Shown in pieces: positions 30,512 to 40,991 of a stretch of DNA of 64,000 nt. The notes beneath the pieces were generated by a model, which searched no databases, was not told the DNA's origin, and saw nothing but the letters and a program-made list of their open reading frames with translations. Every line of letters begins with the position of its first letter. The stretch's first letter is position 1. Made by a program: the position numbers and the translations under genes. Source of the DNA: Eutypella sp. D-1 (Eukaryota; Ascomycota; Sordariomycetes; Xylariales; Diatrypaceae); the NCBI GenBank assembly GCA_023313575.1, contig JAJTTP010000001.1:4650001-4714000 (forward strand), written 5' to 3'.

Positions 30512-33500
30512 CGGCGTAGTCAAAAAGCCAAAAAGGAATCGCTTCCAGTTCAACTGTTCTGTTGTAAATGATCGACGGTTAAAAGAGTCAATGTTTATCT
30601 ATGGGCAAGTAAAGCCCAGAGTTACAGTTACTTACATACGGGGGTCGGGTCAAGTTAGGGTAATGATACGCACTGGGATGGGATGAATGGAGGAGGCCCA
30701 GGGGGAGGGGGGACCTCAGGCTCAGGGAGGGACAATGAATAATGAATAACGGATGGAAATGTGCCTGCCAATCGTACGAGTTTGGGGCAAAGCGCAAAGC
30801 TTATTGGGGATAACGAGGGTTTTGGAATAATTTTATTCTTCTGTTTTAAAAATAATGATAAAGAGAGCAGAGAGCGGAAAGAAAGAAAGAAAAGAAAAGG
30901 AGAGAAATTAAAAAAAAAGACAGCAAATCTGGAGATATAATACGAAGTATGTATTATTCTCTCTCCTCGTTCAAGGTGAATAAAGATCGATGGGCAATGA
31001 TGAGCGCAAAAAAGATGGACAAAAGATGGACAATGTAACGAGGAGGAGACATTAGGGGAGCCCTGTACGTACAAAGCCCCGGGGAGTTCCAAACGGTTGT
31101 GAACTCGATCGGTCGAGACCCTGAAAGAACCCCGTAAAATGCACCTAAGTTAGACCTGAGTTGTACCAAACCACTTGGACAGGCTGTAACTAAAGCCGCT
31201 CTCTGGCCCCTACAGACGACACTATAAAGTTAGCCTATATATAAGCCGTACATACCTACATAAGCAGGTACTAAGGGGAATATAACTAAGGAGAATAAGT
31301 AGGGGAAGCCAAGCTCAGACCCTACTACCTATCTCTTCCAGGGCTGTCCCGAGATCAAAGTCTATTAGGATTGGTCCATACCTAACTACTTAACTAAGGT
31401 TGAAATAACGCAAGACCACCTGCACCACTAATTATAAATTCGGCACGTTGTTACTTACATAGCGCTGAAGTATAGGTATGGATACCTAGATACTTACCTA
31501 GGCCTACATATGCAAAGTTGGCGATGTGGGCTGTTCCATACATACGTCCACTCTGGGCATATATACATACTGACGATGGATCAGACTACGAAGTGGTTGA
31601 GTGGTGCTATACGTCCATGTTTACCCTAGCAAGCCTAGGTAGGTAGGCATATAGCATATGTACGCTTATACGCTTTATATTGTAACTTATATGTAGGGTG
31701 TGCACAGCCACAGAAGTTTCCAAAAGTTTTTAAGTAAGAGTCCCTCCCCCCTTGCAGATGCAACTAGTAAGGCACAACAAAAGTATGTAAGTCTGGTAGT
31801 GCGTAGTGTATAAAACATTCATCGGGTTTGACGATAACCGATCGAGTTAAACTCCCCGAGATAAACCACGGCCGCGGCACCGCGGCGCGTCTATGCGTAA
31901 CTTAGGCAGGTATGTTATAGTACGACAAACAACAAGTCTGAGACTCTGGGCAACCGTTGTGTTTCTATATAATAAGTTATCTTATGTATAGGTAGTCAAT
32001 CGCCTTATTTTTGTTTCAAACACTCCATCATCCGCCTGTAAAGTATAGGGAGATTCAGATATTGCCTTGGCTTGCAGCTTGGGTGCTGCCGACCTGAAGT
32101 CCCTCCCTCTCTATCTTGCTCAGCCCCATTAGAGCCTTATCCTAACGCAACCAACCAACTAACCTCCCTTCTACCCCCCAGCTATTTAGCCGGGTAGGGC
32201 AGTGATATGCATGCTGACACCCCAGAGCTACATGCTAACTTTATATTTAGGTCTATACAGCTCTTTCTACCGCTATACGAGGGCAGTGAAAGAGGTCGGC
32301 GATGTCAATCAGTCAAGTCAGGACCCCCCATGTAAGCTGCCAATTCATCATCAACTAAAGCTAACTGTCCCCTCCTCGAAGCGGGGCCGAAGGGGAGATC
32401 GGCGCCGGGTTGATGCCGTTTAAGCCGCCTCCTGCTCACCTATGTAGCAGCCTAGCTACCTACTTTGGTATGTATTACATATAAAATTGTTAAGGTCTTA
32501 GATGTCGTATTAAGTAAGAGTGGATAGGCCCGGCGGGCAAGGCGGGTATCGGGGGGAGGCTGAAGTTTCAATTGTTTGTTTGGAAAAATTCTCTTTCTTT
32601 CGGTATGTATATACTTACTTAACTTTAGGAGAGCAGTTGCCCCCCCCCCCGGAGAATGAGAATGCACTGGACGTATGTATGTGTGACGAACGTGAAGCTC
32701 TCAGACAAATCCAACAATGAATCCATTTGCACGTACAGGATGTAGGGACCCAACCTTGATTCGTAGAACATGGCATGGCGTAGGTAAACTGGTTGGGAAA
32801 GTCCCAACGCGAAAGAAAAGATGAAAACCGAAAGAAAAAAAAAATTAAAAATTGGACGGCTGGATACTGCTGGCACCATGATCATCTTCTCTAGGAGGCT
32901 CAGCCTCCCTTTCCAAGTCTATCACTTACGTATTCTATTCATGCTGGACACCTGGATCCAATAAGTAAGCATCTAATTTCTCAGTGCTGATCTCCCTCCT
33001 CAATGAATAACAAGAGAATTCATCTCATGGCACCCTTATACGTGCCAATAACCCGCGTGGTACCTTTCCCGCGTTGAGTCGATATAAAAAAAGGTTGGGT
33101 ATTCCGTTGTAAGTAGCATACGCTTATATGTAAGTACCTTCAGTGGCCTCGTCCAGGCGGAGAGGAGAGACGGATGGGACATACGCGAACATGACGATAC
33201 AAAGGTTCGGCAATCTAATGGGTCTTCCCGAAACTTTGCCCGAGACTCTAATCTAATACTCTTGCTCTTAAGTGTTCAACCGCCGTCAAGTATGGGCTAC
33301 GCAGAGAAGCAATGGTCAAGTAAGCTCGGGGATCCTATATATAGCCTTATCGGATCGGATAGGCTGAGATATTGATCGTCACGATACTGATTGCCACGAT
33401 ATTGTCACGATATGATCACGGGTTGAATTCACATATCAAAGAGACAGCCTGGGTGGTCGTTCGCAAACTGGGAAGTCTGCCATTCTGATATCCCATTGTT

Positions 33501-33735
33501 CCTCTGAAAGAGTAATAAAAAAAAGAAGGTCTTCCAGGGAAAAAGAAGAAGAAACCTCCTAGGAGCAATTTAGATCCTCGAAAAGAGTCCATTGGCCGAT
33601 TCGGTTCGGACTGGACATCATCACACTCAGCGAGTGGAGAGCTTGATACTGCTAAAAAGGAAAAACGCAAAAAACAAAAAAGAATAACCGAGCCCGACTC
33701 TTTGTCCACCCTTATGACCCATTCTGAGTAACCCC

Positions 33736-34139
33736 CTATATCACCGCCAGCGGCTTCTTCGACAAGCTGATCAATGGCTTTCCAACCCAGGATAGGGTGG
33801 AGCGGTCGCGAGTTGTCAAAGCAGCAGCCGGCGTAAGAAGCTCGTCAAACAGCGGCCCTATATGACCGACTTCCCTCCAATCCCTCAATATGTGAAAAGC
33901 CATGATGCCCGACGTAGATAAAAAGGGCGATATACAGTCTGGAGCGTTCAAGTCATACAGAGCTTGCTGGATTTATGCGGGAGGATTCCGCGGACGAGAT
34001 TCATGGCGACCCGTCGGGCGTGCCCGGCGACGTCGTCAAGACGATTCTTCTTGTTGCTGTTCACCGCGGCGGCGCGCTTTTGCGTCGAGACCGTCGAGGC
34101 GGATGATGCGGTGGAAGAAGACGACGGGACTGCAGACAC
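33736..34139 (-). pseudogene. Possible gene fragment of unknown family
   Basis: Two consecutive reverse-strand frames adjoin: 33948-34139, ending RRVAMNLVRGILPHKSS, and 33736-33951, containing IMAFHILRDWREVGHIGPLF and STLSWVGKPLISLSKKPLAVI. The second peptide has a balanced, protein-like composition, and the frame change could be a short intron (weak GTCCGC donor near 34003, CAG acceptor near 33940) or a frameshift. It lies just downstream of p14, so it may also be 3' flank by chance. No family was recognised. Confidence 0.2.
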
Positions 34140-34184
34140 TGCACGAGAGCAAGTCTGGAGCCTGTCCGCAGGCCCGTCTAATTG

Positions 34185-34983
34185 TCAAGCGATGCCATGC
34201 TGTTCCTTGAGATGCGCTAAGTTATCGCGGCGGGCCTGAAGATCCTCTTTTGTATCCTTGGACCGGAAGGTCTTCTCTGGTTGATGCCACAGCACTGGGG
34301 TATTGTTAGTCATATGGTCAAGTCGACAATTCACCAGGGAGAGGCTGAGATGTCAATTAGAAATGATCGCGTGACACGTACCGACAAGGTATCTGTTCTG
34401 GAAGTTGTAGCCATTTAGCTTATCTAGGGCGTTCTTTGCATCTGCGGCGTTCCAAAAGACGACGTAGGCGGTTCCCTTGTTATCTACGGAGATGCCCTTT
34501 CGGATTTGACTAGAGAGACATGGCTCGTCAATACACGCATGCTTTTTTTCTAACTCATTGATTAATGCGATATGGGTAGGGGCACATACCGGACAATCTT
34601 CTCCTTGTTAGGGTCGAAGAGCCTGTAGAGGTCGTTGTCATCGACGTCGTAGCTAATACGGAGTCAATCGTCAGTAACCAGGGAGGGCAGGTCTAGAGGA
34701 AGGGGTGTAGAATAGACATACTTCAGATTCTTGATGAACAGAACTCTGTATTAAGATAAAAAGTTAGTAAACAGCATTACGTCGGTGATGCGCTGGACAT
34801 GGGGTGCACAGCTCTCAGCGAACCGCGGGGGGGGGGGGGGGTGGTGGTATAGCACAAGCTCTATCTCTTTCTCTTCCTCTTTATCTTTCTCCTCTGTCTC
34901 CCTCTCTCTGTCTCTGATTGATTCTCTTTCTTATATATTACTTACGGCAAGGGTTCGGAGGCAAGCTTTCCGGCGCGACTCAT
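34185..34983 (-). CDS. SF3B14: SF3b subunit p14 (SF3B14/SF3B6), RRM protein, five exons
   Basis: Minus-strand exons 34946-34983, 34722-34745, 34590-34652, 34382-34509 and 34185-34294 join in phase to 363 nt (120 aa; human p14 is 125). Every intron has a strong donor (GTAAGT, GTATGT, GTATGT, GTACGT), and introns 1 and 4 have ACTAAC branch sites. The product has an RRM with RNP2 VLFIKNL near residue 14 and RNP1-like KGTAYVVFWNAADAKNAL, followed by LNGYNFQNRYLVVLW, QPEKTFRSKDTKEDLQ and the C-terminal helix LAHLKEQHGI, all diagnostic of p14. p14 contacts the branch-point adenosine and binds SF3B1 in the U2 snRNP. The residue equivalent to human Tyr22 is Phe. Exon 2 is only 24 nt. The largest exon is 128 nt, so no open frame of normal size betrays the gene. 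It is divergent from SF3B1, its direct partner. Confidence 0.92.
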
Positions 34984-37319
34984 ATCTCGATGGAGGTTGC
35001 TGATTAAAAATCCTAAAGCCGAATCGGAAAAAGGCGTTGATTATAGGTATTGATGATGGGTGTTGTTTAAGTTGAATAGTAAGGTGGTCGTCGGAGGGCC
35101 GATAACAGCACACACAATAAACCGTGAGACGGAAGAGTTGGGTGGGTTCTCTTGTCTGGCGTGAAACTTGGCGCTTTGGCGCTGAAGTATGCGGAATTCC
35201 TGAGGAATACTATGGGTACATACAGGTTGCACAGGCCAGGCGAAACAGGTAAGGTGAGATAGATAGGCACGGGTTGCCGGAAGATCGGAGTAAATGTGGG
35301 TCTAAATCACACCTTCCGCGGCTTGATTCGCTTGGTTCCTCTTTAGTTCGCACGGTTTACAGGGTCTGCAGGTGGCTGTAAGTGGCTGTAAACAGAAAAG
35401 GCGGGTATATGATATGCTTTGATAGGTTGCCTTCATGACTCTATTGGCCACTGGAATCTTCGCGACACGTGGGGAGGTACACGTAGATACATACATACCT
35501 TTACGTCTTTTAGCAGCCTGTCAACCTCCTTCAGTGCTGCGTATCTGTTGCTGGCAGTGACCTCACCGACTCCTCTTATGTGCTTGTCTAGCAGCTTTCT
35601 ACACTTTCCTTGAATTCTTAAACAACAACTTGCCTGGTTTATACCTAATAAGAATAGATGATCAAAAACTATTGGTATATAAGTTAAAAGGTCGGGAGTT
35701 ATGTACTGTGTGCATGTAGATGCATGTATCAGGGAACGATCGGGTATGTTAGGAATCAGTTGATATTGCGTGATGATTCAATTAAGCAACATTGAAGTTA
35801 TGTACCTAGGTAGCTAGTGGGTGGATCTTGTACCCAAAAGCAACCAAAAGTTCATATCTGGGCAGCTAGGCAAGCTGGGCAGGTACCTGGACTGCTGGAA
35901 TGGTCATGAGTCAGCTCGGATCAGATAACACCACCCGTAACTGCCCAGGTGTGTAATAATAGAAGTACAGAGTAAGTAACTACGGCTTACTTAAGTGCAC
36001 AACTTCGTTGCCCCTTACCCCTTTCTCCATTGTCTAGACTCAAAAATGACGGCATGGACAAGCACAGCTTTATGTAGGGCTGCCTTTTTTGGTTCCTTGG
36101 CTCTAAACATTCACCCTCGAAAAGTTTTTGTCTTTCTGTTCTTGAATTGGACTTCTTTCTACTTTTCAGAGACTGTTTGTGGACCGCAGAATTACGTGCG
36201 TCTTGGATTTCCACGAGTCCATATTACTCAGACCTCTCTGGAACAATCACGAGGTTGGCTCGCGAGGTTGGTGGCTAGTTCCACTCAGCTACATACTAAC
36301 TACCTAGGTAGATAGGTAACCACCGACTTATCTTTTCGCATATCTTAGCTATCTGCAAGTTGATGCTAGAGGCACCCTTTCGAGGAATCCTAGTTGCTAG
36401 TAGTCTCTCTCAGCATGCCCACAATCGATCTCATTGTGCATTGTGCAGAGATTGCGTGAAGGGGATCGTGGCAAACCCAAGAGACATTGTCATTCCGGGG
36501 CATGTAACTTCCTAAAGAGGATATTATATCTTCAGTTACTGGTTCGGGTCGTATATTTGCAAGCTTAAGTATTTAACACGCTTTATATAATCTACACACA
36601 CACTCAGTAATGCGTTATGGTAGGGAAAAGCCTAGACTAAATAGTATTCGGGAATTCGTAGAATAAAGCGTGTAAAGGCACGTGACGTGAGCTTCGATGA
36701 ATAGGATCCTTAGAAGATACAAGTTTCAGATCTACTACGGAGTATTTCTAGGCACTTGAGGTACTGATAGCTGCCACGAATGGATATCAGCCACATCAAT
36801 CCCAGCCACAATACAGTCACGCAGCCACACCCAGACAAAGTAAAAACTACTAAGGTTACCTCGAACTTGCTTGCTTGCCAACGCGGTTTGAATGGCCCCA
36901 CTTAAGATTTGGGACGAATCAATCAAACGCTGAAAACCCTGGAGCTGATGCGCCAAGTGAGATTAGTTACCTCGATACCAACAACTACGAAAGAAGTCTA
37001 CTTAGTAGCACGGCTTTACGTTCATACAACTACACTACGACTCTGCATCTACAACCTCTACAACTACAACGTTCATCGAACCGGCTTTTTCATCTTTGCC
37101 ATTTACCATTTTAGGGTATAATTATCACTCACAACTATTTCACCATCATCTCGTATCCCACATTTCCAATCCCCCATTTCAATTTGCCATCTGACAAAAT
37201 TCAATCAATCGCGCACACACACATATTCTTCCCCTTCCTGACTCTCTCCTCTCCTGCAGAATTCTCCTCCAGCTCGATAGAAAAAGGTCATGACTGCTGC
37301 CGACTGAGAGTAATTCATC
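34984..37319. promoter_or_regulatory. Divergent p14 / SF3B1 intergenic region
   Basis: 2.3 kb without a supported gene. It includes the p14 leader, TACCTAGG words at 35804 and 36301, a CTACGGAGTA element near 36734, and an A/C-rich SF3B1 leader from about 36960. A CTCTCCTCTCCTGCAG tract ends at 37259 and could be the acceptor of a 5' UTR intron. A five-codon upstream frame (37290-37307) ends 12 nt before the SF3B1 ATG. Confidence 0.5.
37290..37307 (+). promoter_or_regulatory. Short upstream ORF in the SF3B1 leader
   Basis: ATG-ACT-GCT-GCC-GAC-TGA, with G at -3, closes 12 nt before the main ATG at 37320. A position this near the start could reduce or tune SF3B1 initiation; effect is inference. 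Confidence 0.5.
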
Positions 37320-40300
37320 ATGTCGGACGCTGACTTTGAGGCCATCCAGAAGCTCCAGCGGGAGCGCAATGAGGCCGCCGCTGCCAAAAAGAAAGGTTCA
37401 CGCGCTTTCGATTCTACCAACCAGCGATCCGACACCAAGGCCAAGCTTACCGAATCTTTCGACACTCAGCTTTATGACCGCGACGATGGTCCCGATAAAT
37501 ATGCCGGTTATCTTACCTCCATCCCCGCCGCCGATGGCGATGGCGACGATGAAGAGATGGAGGATGCCGATAGTTCGCGTCGTTTGGTCGGTCAGTATAC
37601 TGCTACGCGCGCCCAGATAGATGAGTTCGCTCGAGGAAATGGCGTCGAGGAAGATGATCCATTTGCCGGGAGAGGTGGGAATAGCACCCGAGTCATCGAC
37701 CGCATGTCGGATTATCAGAAGCGCCAGTTTGACCGCGCTCTCAGCCCTTCTCGAGCCGATGCCTTCAAGGACGGTCGTCCCGACGGTGCTACTGGCGAGG
37801 GCGATACCTATCGAGAGGTGATGGAGCGCAGGGAGCTCGAGCGGGAGGAGGAACGCGTCAGGCAAGCCATCAAGGCCAAGCGGGAGGGTAAGGAAACCGA
37901 TGGCGAACATCAGGCGACGCTCAAGGATGGCGATAGGGATAAGACACCGGAAGCCGAGCCAGCCGACGCGGCCACCGCCGGGCGTAAGCGTAAGAAGAGG
38001 TGGGACGTGTCCTCTACCGCTGTAGACGAGCAGACTCCCCAACCCGAGGCGAAGACGAAACGGTCTCGATGGGACCAGGCTCCTGCGCTGCCAACTCCCG
38101 CTGGCGCTGATGGTGCCAAGAAGCGCTCGAGGTGGGATCAGGCGCCTTCCGCCACTCCTGTCAATACTAATGGCTTGGCTACACCGATGCATACATCCCA
38201 ACTTGCTCCGAACGGCGTGCCATCTTTCGGGTCTGACCTCCCTGCACCACCCGGCATCCTCAGTGACGAGGAATTAGATACCTTGCTTCCCGGCCCCGAT
38301 CAAGGCTACAAGATCCTCGAACCACCGGAAGGATACTCTGCCGGCCATGCCCCTATCCACAGGTCCGCCGCCACACCTTTACCGGCGAACTACAGCGGGT
38401 TCATGATGCAGGATCCAGATAGTGCCAGAGTCAGCGCGAGCCAGATGCCCAAGGAAATACCTGGCGTGGGAGACCTACAGTTTTTCAAGCCCGAGGATAT
38501 GGCCTATTTTGGCAAGCTTACGGATGGTTCTGACGAGAACAGCCTGAGTGTCGACGATATGAAGGAACGCAAGATCATGAGGCTACTACTCAAGGTCAAG
38601 AATGGCACGCCTCCGATGCGAAAAACGGCACTCAGACAGCTTACAGATAACGCGAGGCAATTTGGTGCCGGTCCCCTGTTCAACCAGATTCTGCCTCTTC
38701 TGATGGAGAAGACATTAGAAGATCAGGAACGTCATTTGCTCGTCAAAGTCATCGATCGTGTTCTCTACAAGTTGGATGACATGGTCCGGCCTTACGTCCA
38801 CAAGATCCTTGTCGTCATCGAGCCGCTCCTCATCGACCAGGATTATTACGCCCGTGTGGAAGGTCGTGAAATCATCTCTAATCTCAGTAAAGCGGCTGGT
38901 CTTGCTACTATGATCAGCACTATGAGGCCGGATATCGATCACTCGGACGAATACGTGAGGAATACAACCGCTCGTGCATTTGCTGTCGTAGCCTCGGCTT
39001 TGGGGATACCAGCTCTCTTGCCTTTTCTCCGCGCTGTCTGCCGAAGCAAGAAGTCGTGGCAAGCTAGGCACACTGGTGTCAAGATTGTCCAGCAGATTCC
39101 AATTCTCATGGGCTGTGCCGTGTTGCCTCATCTGAAGGGTCTCGTGGATTGCATCGCTCCAAACCTCAACGATGAGCAAACCAAAGTGCGAACCGTTACT
39201 AGTTTGGCTATTGCTGCCTTGGCTGAGGCCTCGAACCCTTATGGTATTGAAAGCTTCGATGATATATTGAACCCCCTCTGGACCGGCGCCCGCAAACAAC
39301 GAGGCAAAGGATTGGCTGCTTATCTTAAAGCCGTCGGTTATATAATTCCTCTCATGGACGAGGAGTACGCCAACTACTACACGAGTCAGATTATGGAAAT
39401 TTTACTCCGTGAGTTTTCGTCTCCTGATGACGAAATGAAGAAGGTAACTCTCAAGGTTATCAGCCAATGTTCGCAGACTGAAGGTGTCACTGCTGGATAC
39501 CTGAAGGAGCATGTTCTTGATGAATTCTTCAAGTGCTTTTGGGTTCGTCGTCTTGCTCTCGACAAGCGCAACTACCGGCAAGTGGTTGAGACCACCGTCG
39601 ATATTGGGCAAAAGGTCGGAGCGAGCGAGATCCTGGAACGGATCGTCATCAACCTCAAGGACGAGAGTGAAGCATATCGGAAGATGACAGTTGAGACGGT
39701 GGAGAAAGTGGTGGCTAGTTTGGGAGCTGCGGATATCAGCGAGAGATTGGAGGAACGCTTGATTGATGGTATTCTTCACTCGTTCCAGGAACAAAGCGTG
39801 GAGGACATCATCATGCTCAACGGGTTCGGCACCGTTGTCAACGCACTAGGCACTCGGTGCAAGCCTTACCTACCTCAGATTGTCAGCACTATCCTCTGGC
39901 GGCTCAACAACAAATCGGCAACTGTGCGTCAGCAAGCGGCCGACCTGATCTCCCGCATTGCTATGGTTATGAAGCAATGCGGCGAAGATGCCCTGATGGG
40001 AAAACTTGGTATCGTGCTTTACGAATACCTCGGTGAGGAGTACCCTGAGGTTCTTGGCTCTATTCTCGGGGCACTGAGGTCCATTGTCACCGTCGTGGGT
40101 ATCAGCCAGATGCAGCCGCCGATTCGCGATCTGCTGCCAAGACTGACCCCTATTCTCCGTAACCGGCACGAGAAGGTCCAGGAGAACACAATCGACCTTG
40201 TGGGACGTATCGCGGACCGGGGGCCCGAGAGCGTCAATGCCCGTGAATGGATGCGAATCTGTTTTGAGTTACTGGACATGTTGAAAGCGCACAAGAAGGG

Positions 40301-40991
40301 TATCCGAAGAGCGGCCAACAACACCTTTGGTTTCATCGCCAAGGCTATCGGACCTCAGGACGTCTTGGCGACTCTACTAAACAACCTACGCGTACAAGAG
40401 CGACAGTCCCGTGTCTGTACAGCCGTCGCGATCGGTATCGTCGCTGAGACCTGTGCCCCCTTCACTGTCCTCCCGGCTCTGATGAACGAGTACCGGGTAC
40501 CCGAGCTGAACGTCCAGAACGGTGTGCTCAAGTCCCTCTCGTTCCTCTTCGAGTACATCGGTGAGATGGCGAAGGACTACGTGTACGCTGTGACGCCTCT
40601 TCTCGAGGACGCCTTGATCGACCGGGACCAGGTGCACCGGCAGACAGCGGCGTCGGTGGTCAAACACATCGCGCTGGGCGTCGTGGGGCTGGGCTGCGAG
40701 GACGCCATGGTGCACCTCCTCAACCTGCTGTACCCCAACCTCTTCGAGACCAGCCCTCACGTCATCGATCGCATCGTCGAGGCCATCGAGGCCATCCGCG
40801 TCGCCGTCGGCCCCGGCCTCGTCATGAACTACGTTTGGGCCGGCCTCTTCCACCCCGCTCGCAAGGTCCGCCAGCCCTACTGGCGCCTCTACAATGACGC
40901 CTACGTCCTCAGCGCCGACGCCATGGTCCCCTACTACCCCAACCTCAACGACCAGGGCATCGACAGGCCCGAGCTGGCGATTGTGCTGTGA
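37320..40991 (+). CDS. SF3B1: Splicing factor 3B subunit 1 (SF3B1/Hsh155)
   Basis: Single exon, 1223 aa. SF3B1 is the HEAT-repeat scaffold of the U2 snRNP SF3b complex that clamps the intron branch helix. The disordered N-terminal third has three ULM-type motifs (R-W-D with Trp at 228, 251 and 272, each after basic residues), which bind UHM domains of U2AF-type factors. The p14-binding part follows ([20 protein letters not shown]), then [20 protein letters not shown] and about 20 HEAT repeats to the C-terminus. The lysine matching human K700, a cancer hot spot, is present (DEQTKVRT, K622). C-terminal repeats contain [20 protein letters not shown] and [14 protein letters not shown], nearly identical to animal SF3B1. 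Start ATG is preceded by TCATC and followed by SDADFEAI, fitting the family. Codons become almost entirely G/C-ending after about 40480. Confidence 0.97.
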   Translation: MSDADFEAIQKLQRERNEAAAAKKKGSRAFDSTNQRSDTKAKLTESFDTQLYDRDDGPDKYAGYLTSIPAADGDGDDEEMEDADSSRRLVGQYTATRAQIDEFARGNGVEEDDPFAGRGGNSTRVIDRMSDYQKRQFDRALSPSRADAFKDGRPDGATGEGDTYREVMERRELEREEERVRQAIKAKREGKETDGEHQATLKDGDRDKTPEAEPADAATAGRKRKKRWDVSSTAVDEQTPQPEAKTKRSRWDQAPALPTPAGADGAKKRSRWDQAPSATPVNTNGLATPMHTSQLAPNGVPSFGSDLPAPPGILSDEELDTLLPGPDQGYKILEPPEGYSAGHAPIHRSAATPLPANYSGFMMQDPDSARVSASQMPKEIPGVGDLQFFKPEDMAYFGKLTDGSDENSLSVDDMKERKIMRLLLKVKNGTPPMRKTALRQLTDNARQFGAGPLFNQILPLLMEKTLEDQERHLLVKVIDRVLYKLDDMVRPYVHKILVVIEPLLIDQDYYARVEGREIISNLSKAAGLATMISTMRPDIDHSDEYVRNTTARAFAVVASALGIPALLPFLRAVCRSKKSWQARHTGVKIVQQIPILMGCAVLPHLKGLVDCIAPNLNDEQTKVRTVTSLAIAALAEASNPYGIESFDDILNPLWTGARKQRGKGLAAYLKAVGYIIPLMDEEYANYYTSQIMEILLREFSSPDDEMKKVTLKVISQCSQTEGVTAGYLKEHVLDEFFKCFWVRRLALDKRNYRQVVETTVDIGQKVGASEILERIVINLKDESEAYRKMTVETVEKVVASLGAADISERLEERLIDGILHSFQEQSVEDIIMLNGFGTVVNALGTRCKPYLPQIVSTILWRLNNKSATVRQQAADLISRIAMVMKQCGEDALMGKLGIVLYEYLGEEYPEVLGSILGALRSIVTVVGISQMQPPIRDLLPRLTPILRNRHEKVQENTIDLVGRIADRGPESVNAREWMRICFELLDMLKAHKKGIRRAANNTFGFIAKAIGPQDVLATLLNNLRVQERQSRVCTAVAIGIVAETCAPFTVLPALMNEYRVPELNVQNGVLKSLSFLFEYIGEMAKDYVYAVTPLLEDALIDRDQVHRQTAASVVKHIALGVVGLGCEDAMVHLLNLLYPNLFETSPHVIDRIVEAIEAIRVAVGPGLVMNYVWAGLFHPARKVRQPYWRLYNDAYVLSADAMVPYYPNLNDQGIDRPELAIVL

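Larger units (their letters stand above)
30098..33735. other. Intergenic: upstream of STIMATE, gene-free
   Basis: No gene supported in 3.6 kb. Near the STIMATE gene there is a possible acceptor (ATTCAG at about 30180 on the minus strand), so a further 5' exon cannot be excluded. Simple repeats: (GGTGA)n 30411-30434, (GGT)n 30482-30511, A-rich 30870-30925. TACCTA/TAGGTA words are frequent at 31250-31700. The rest shows only short frames with no family resemblance. Confidence 0.55.
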
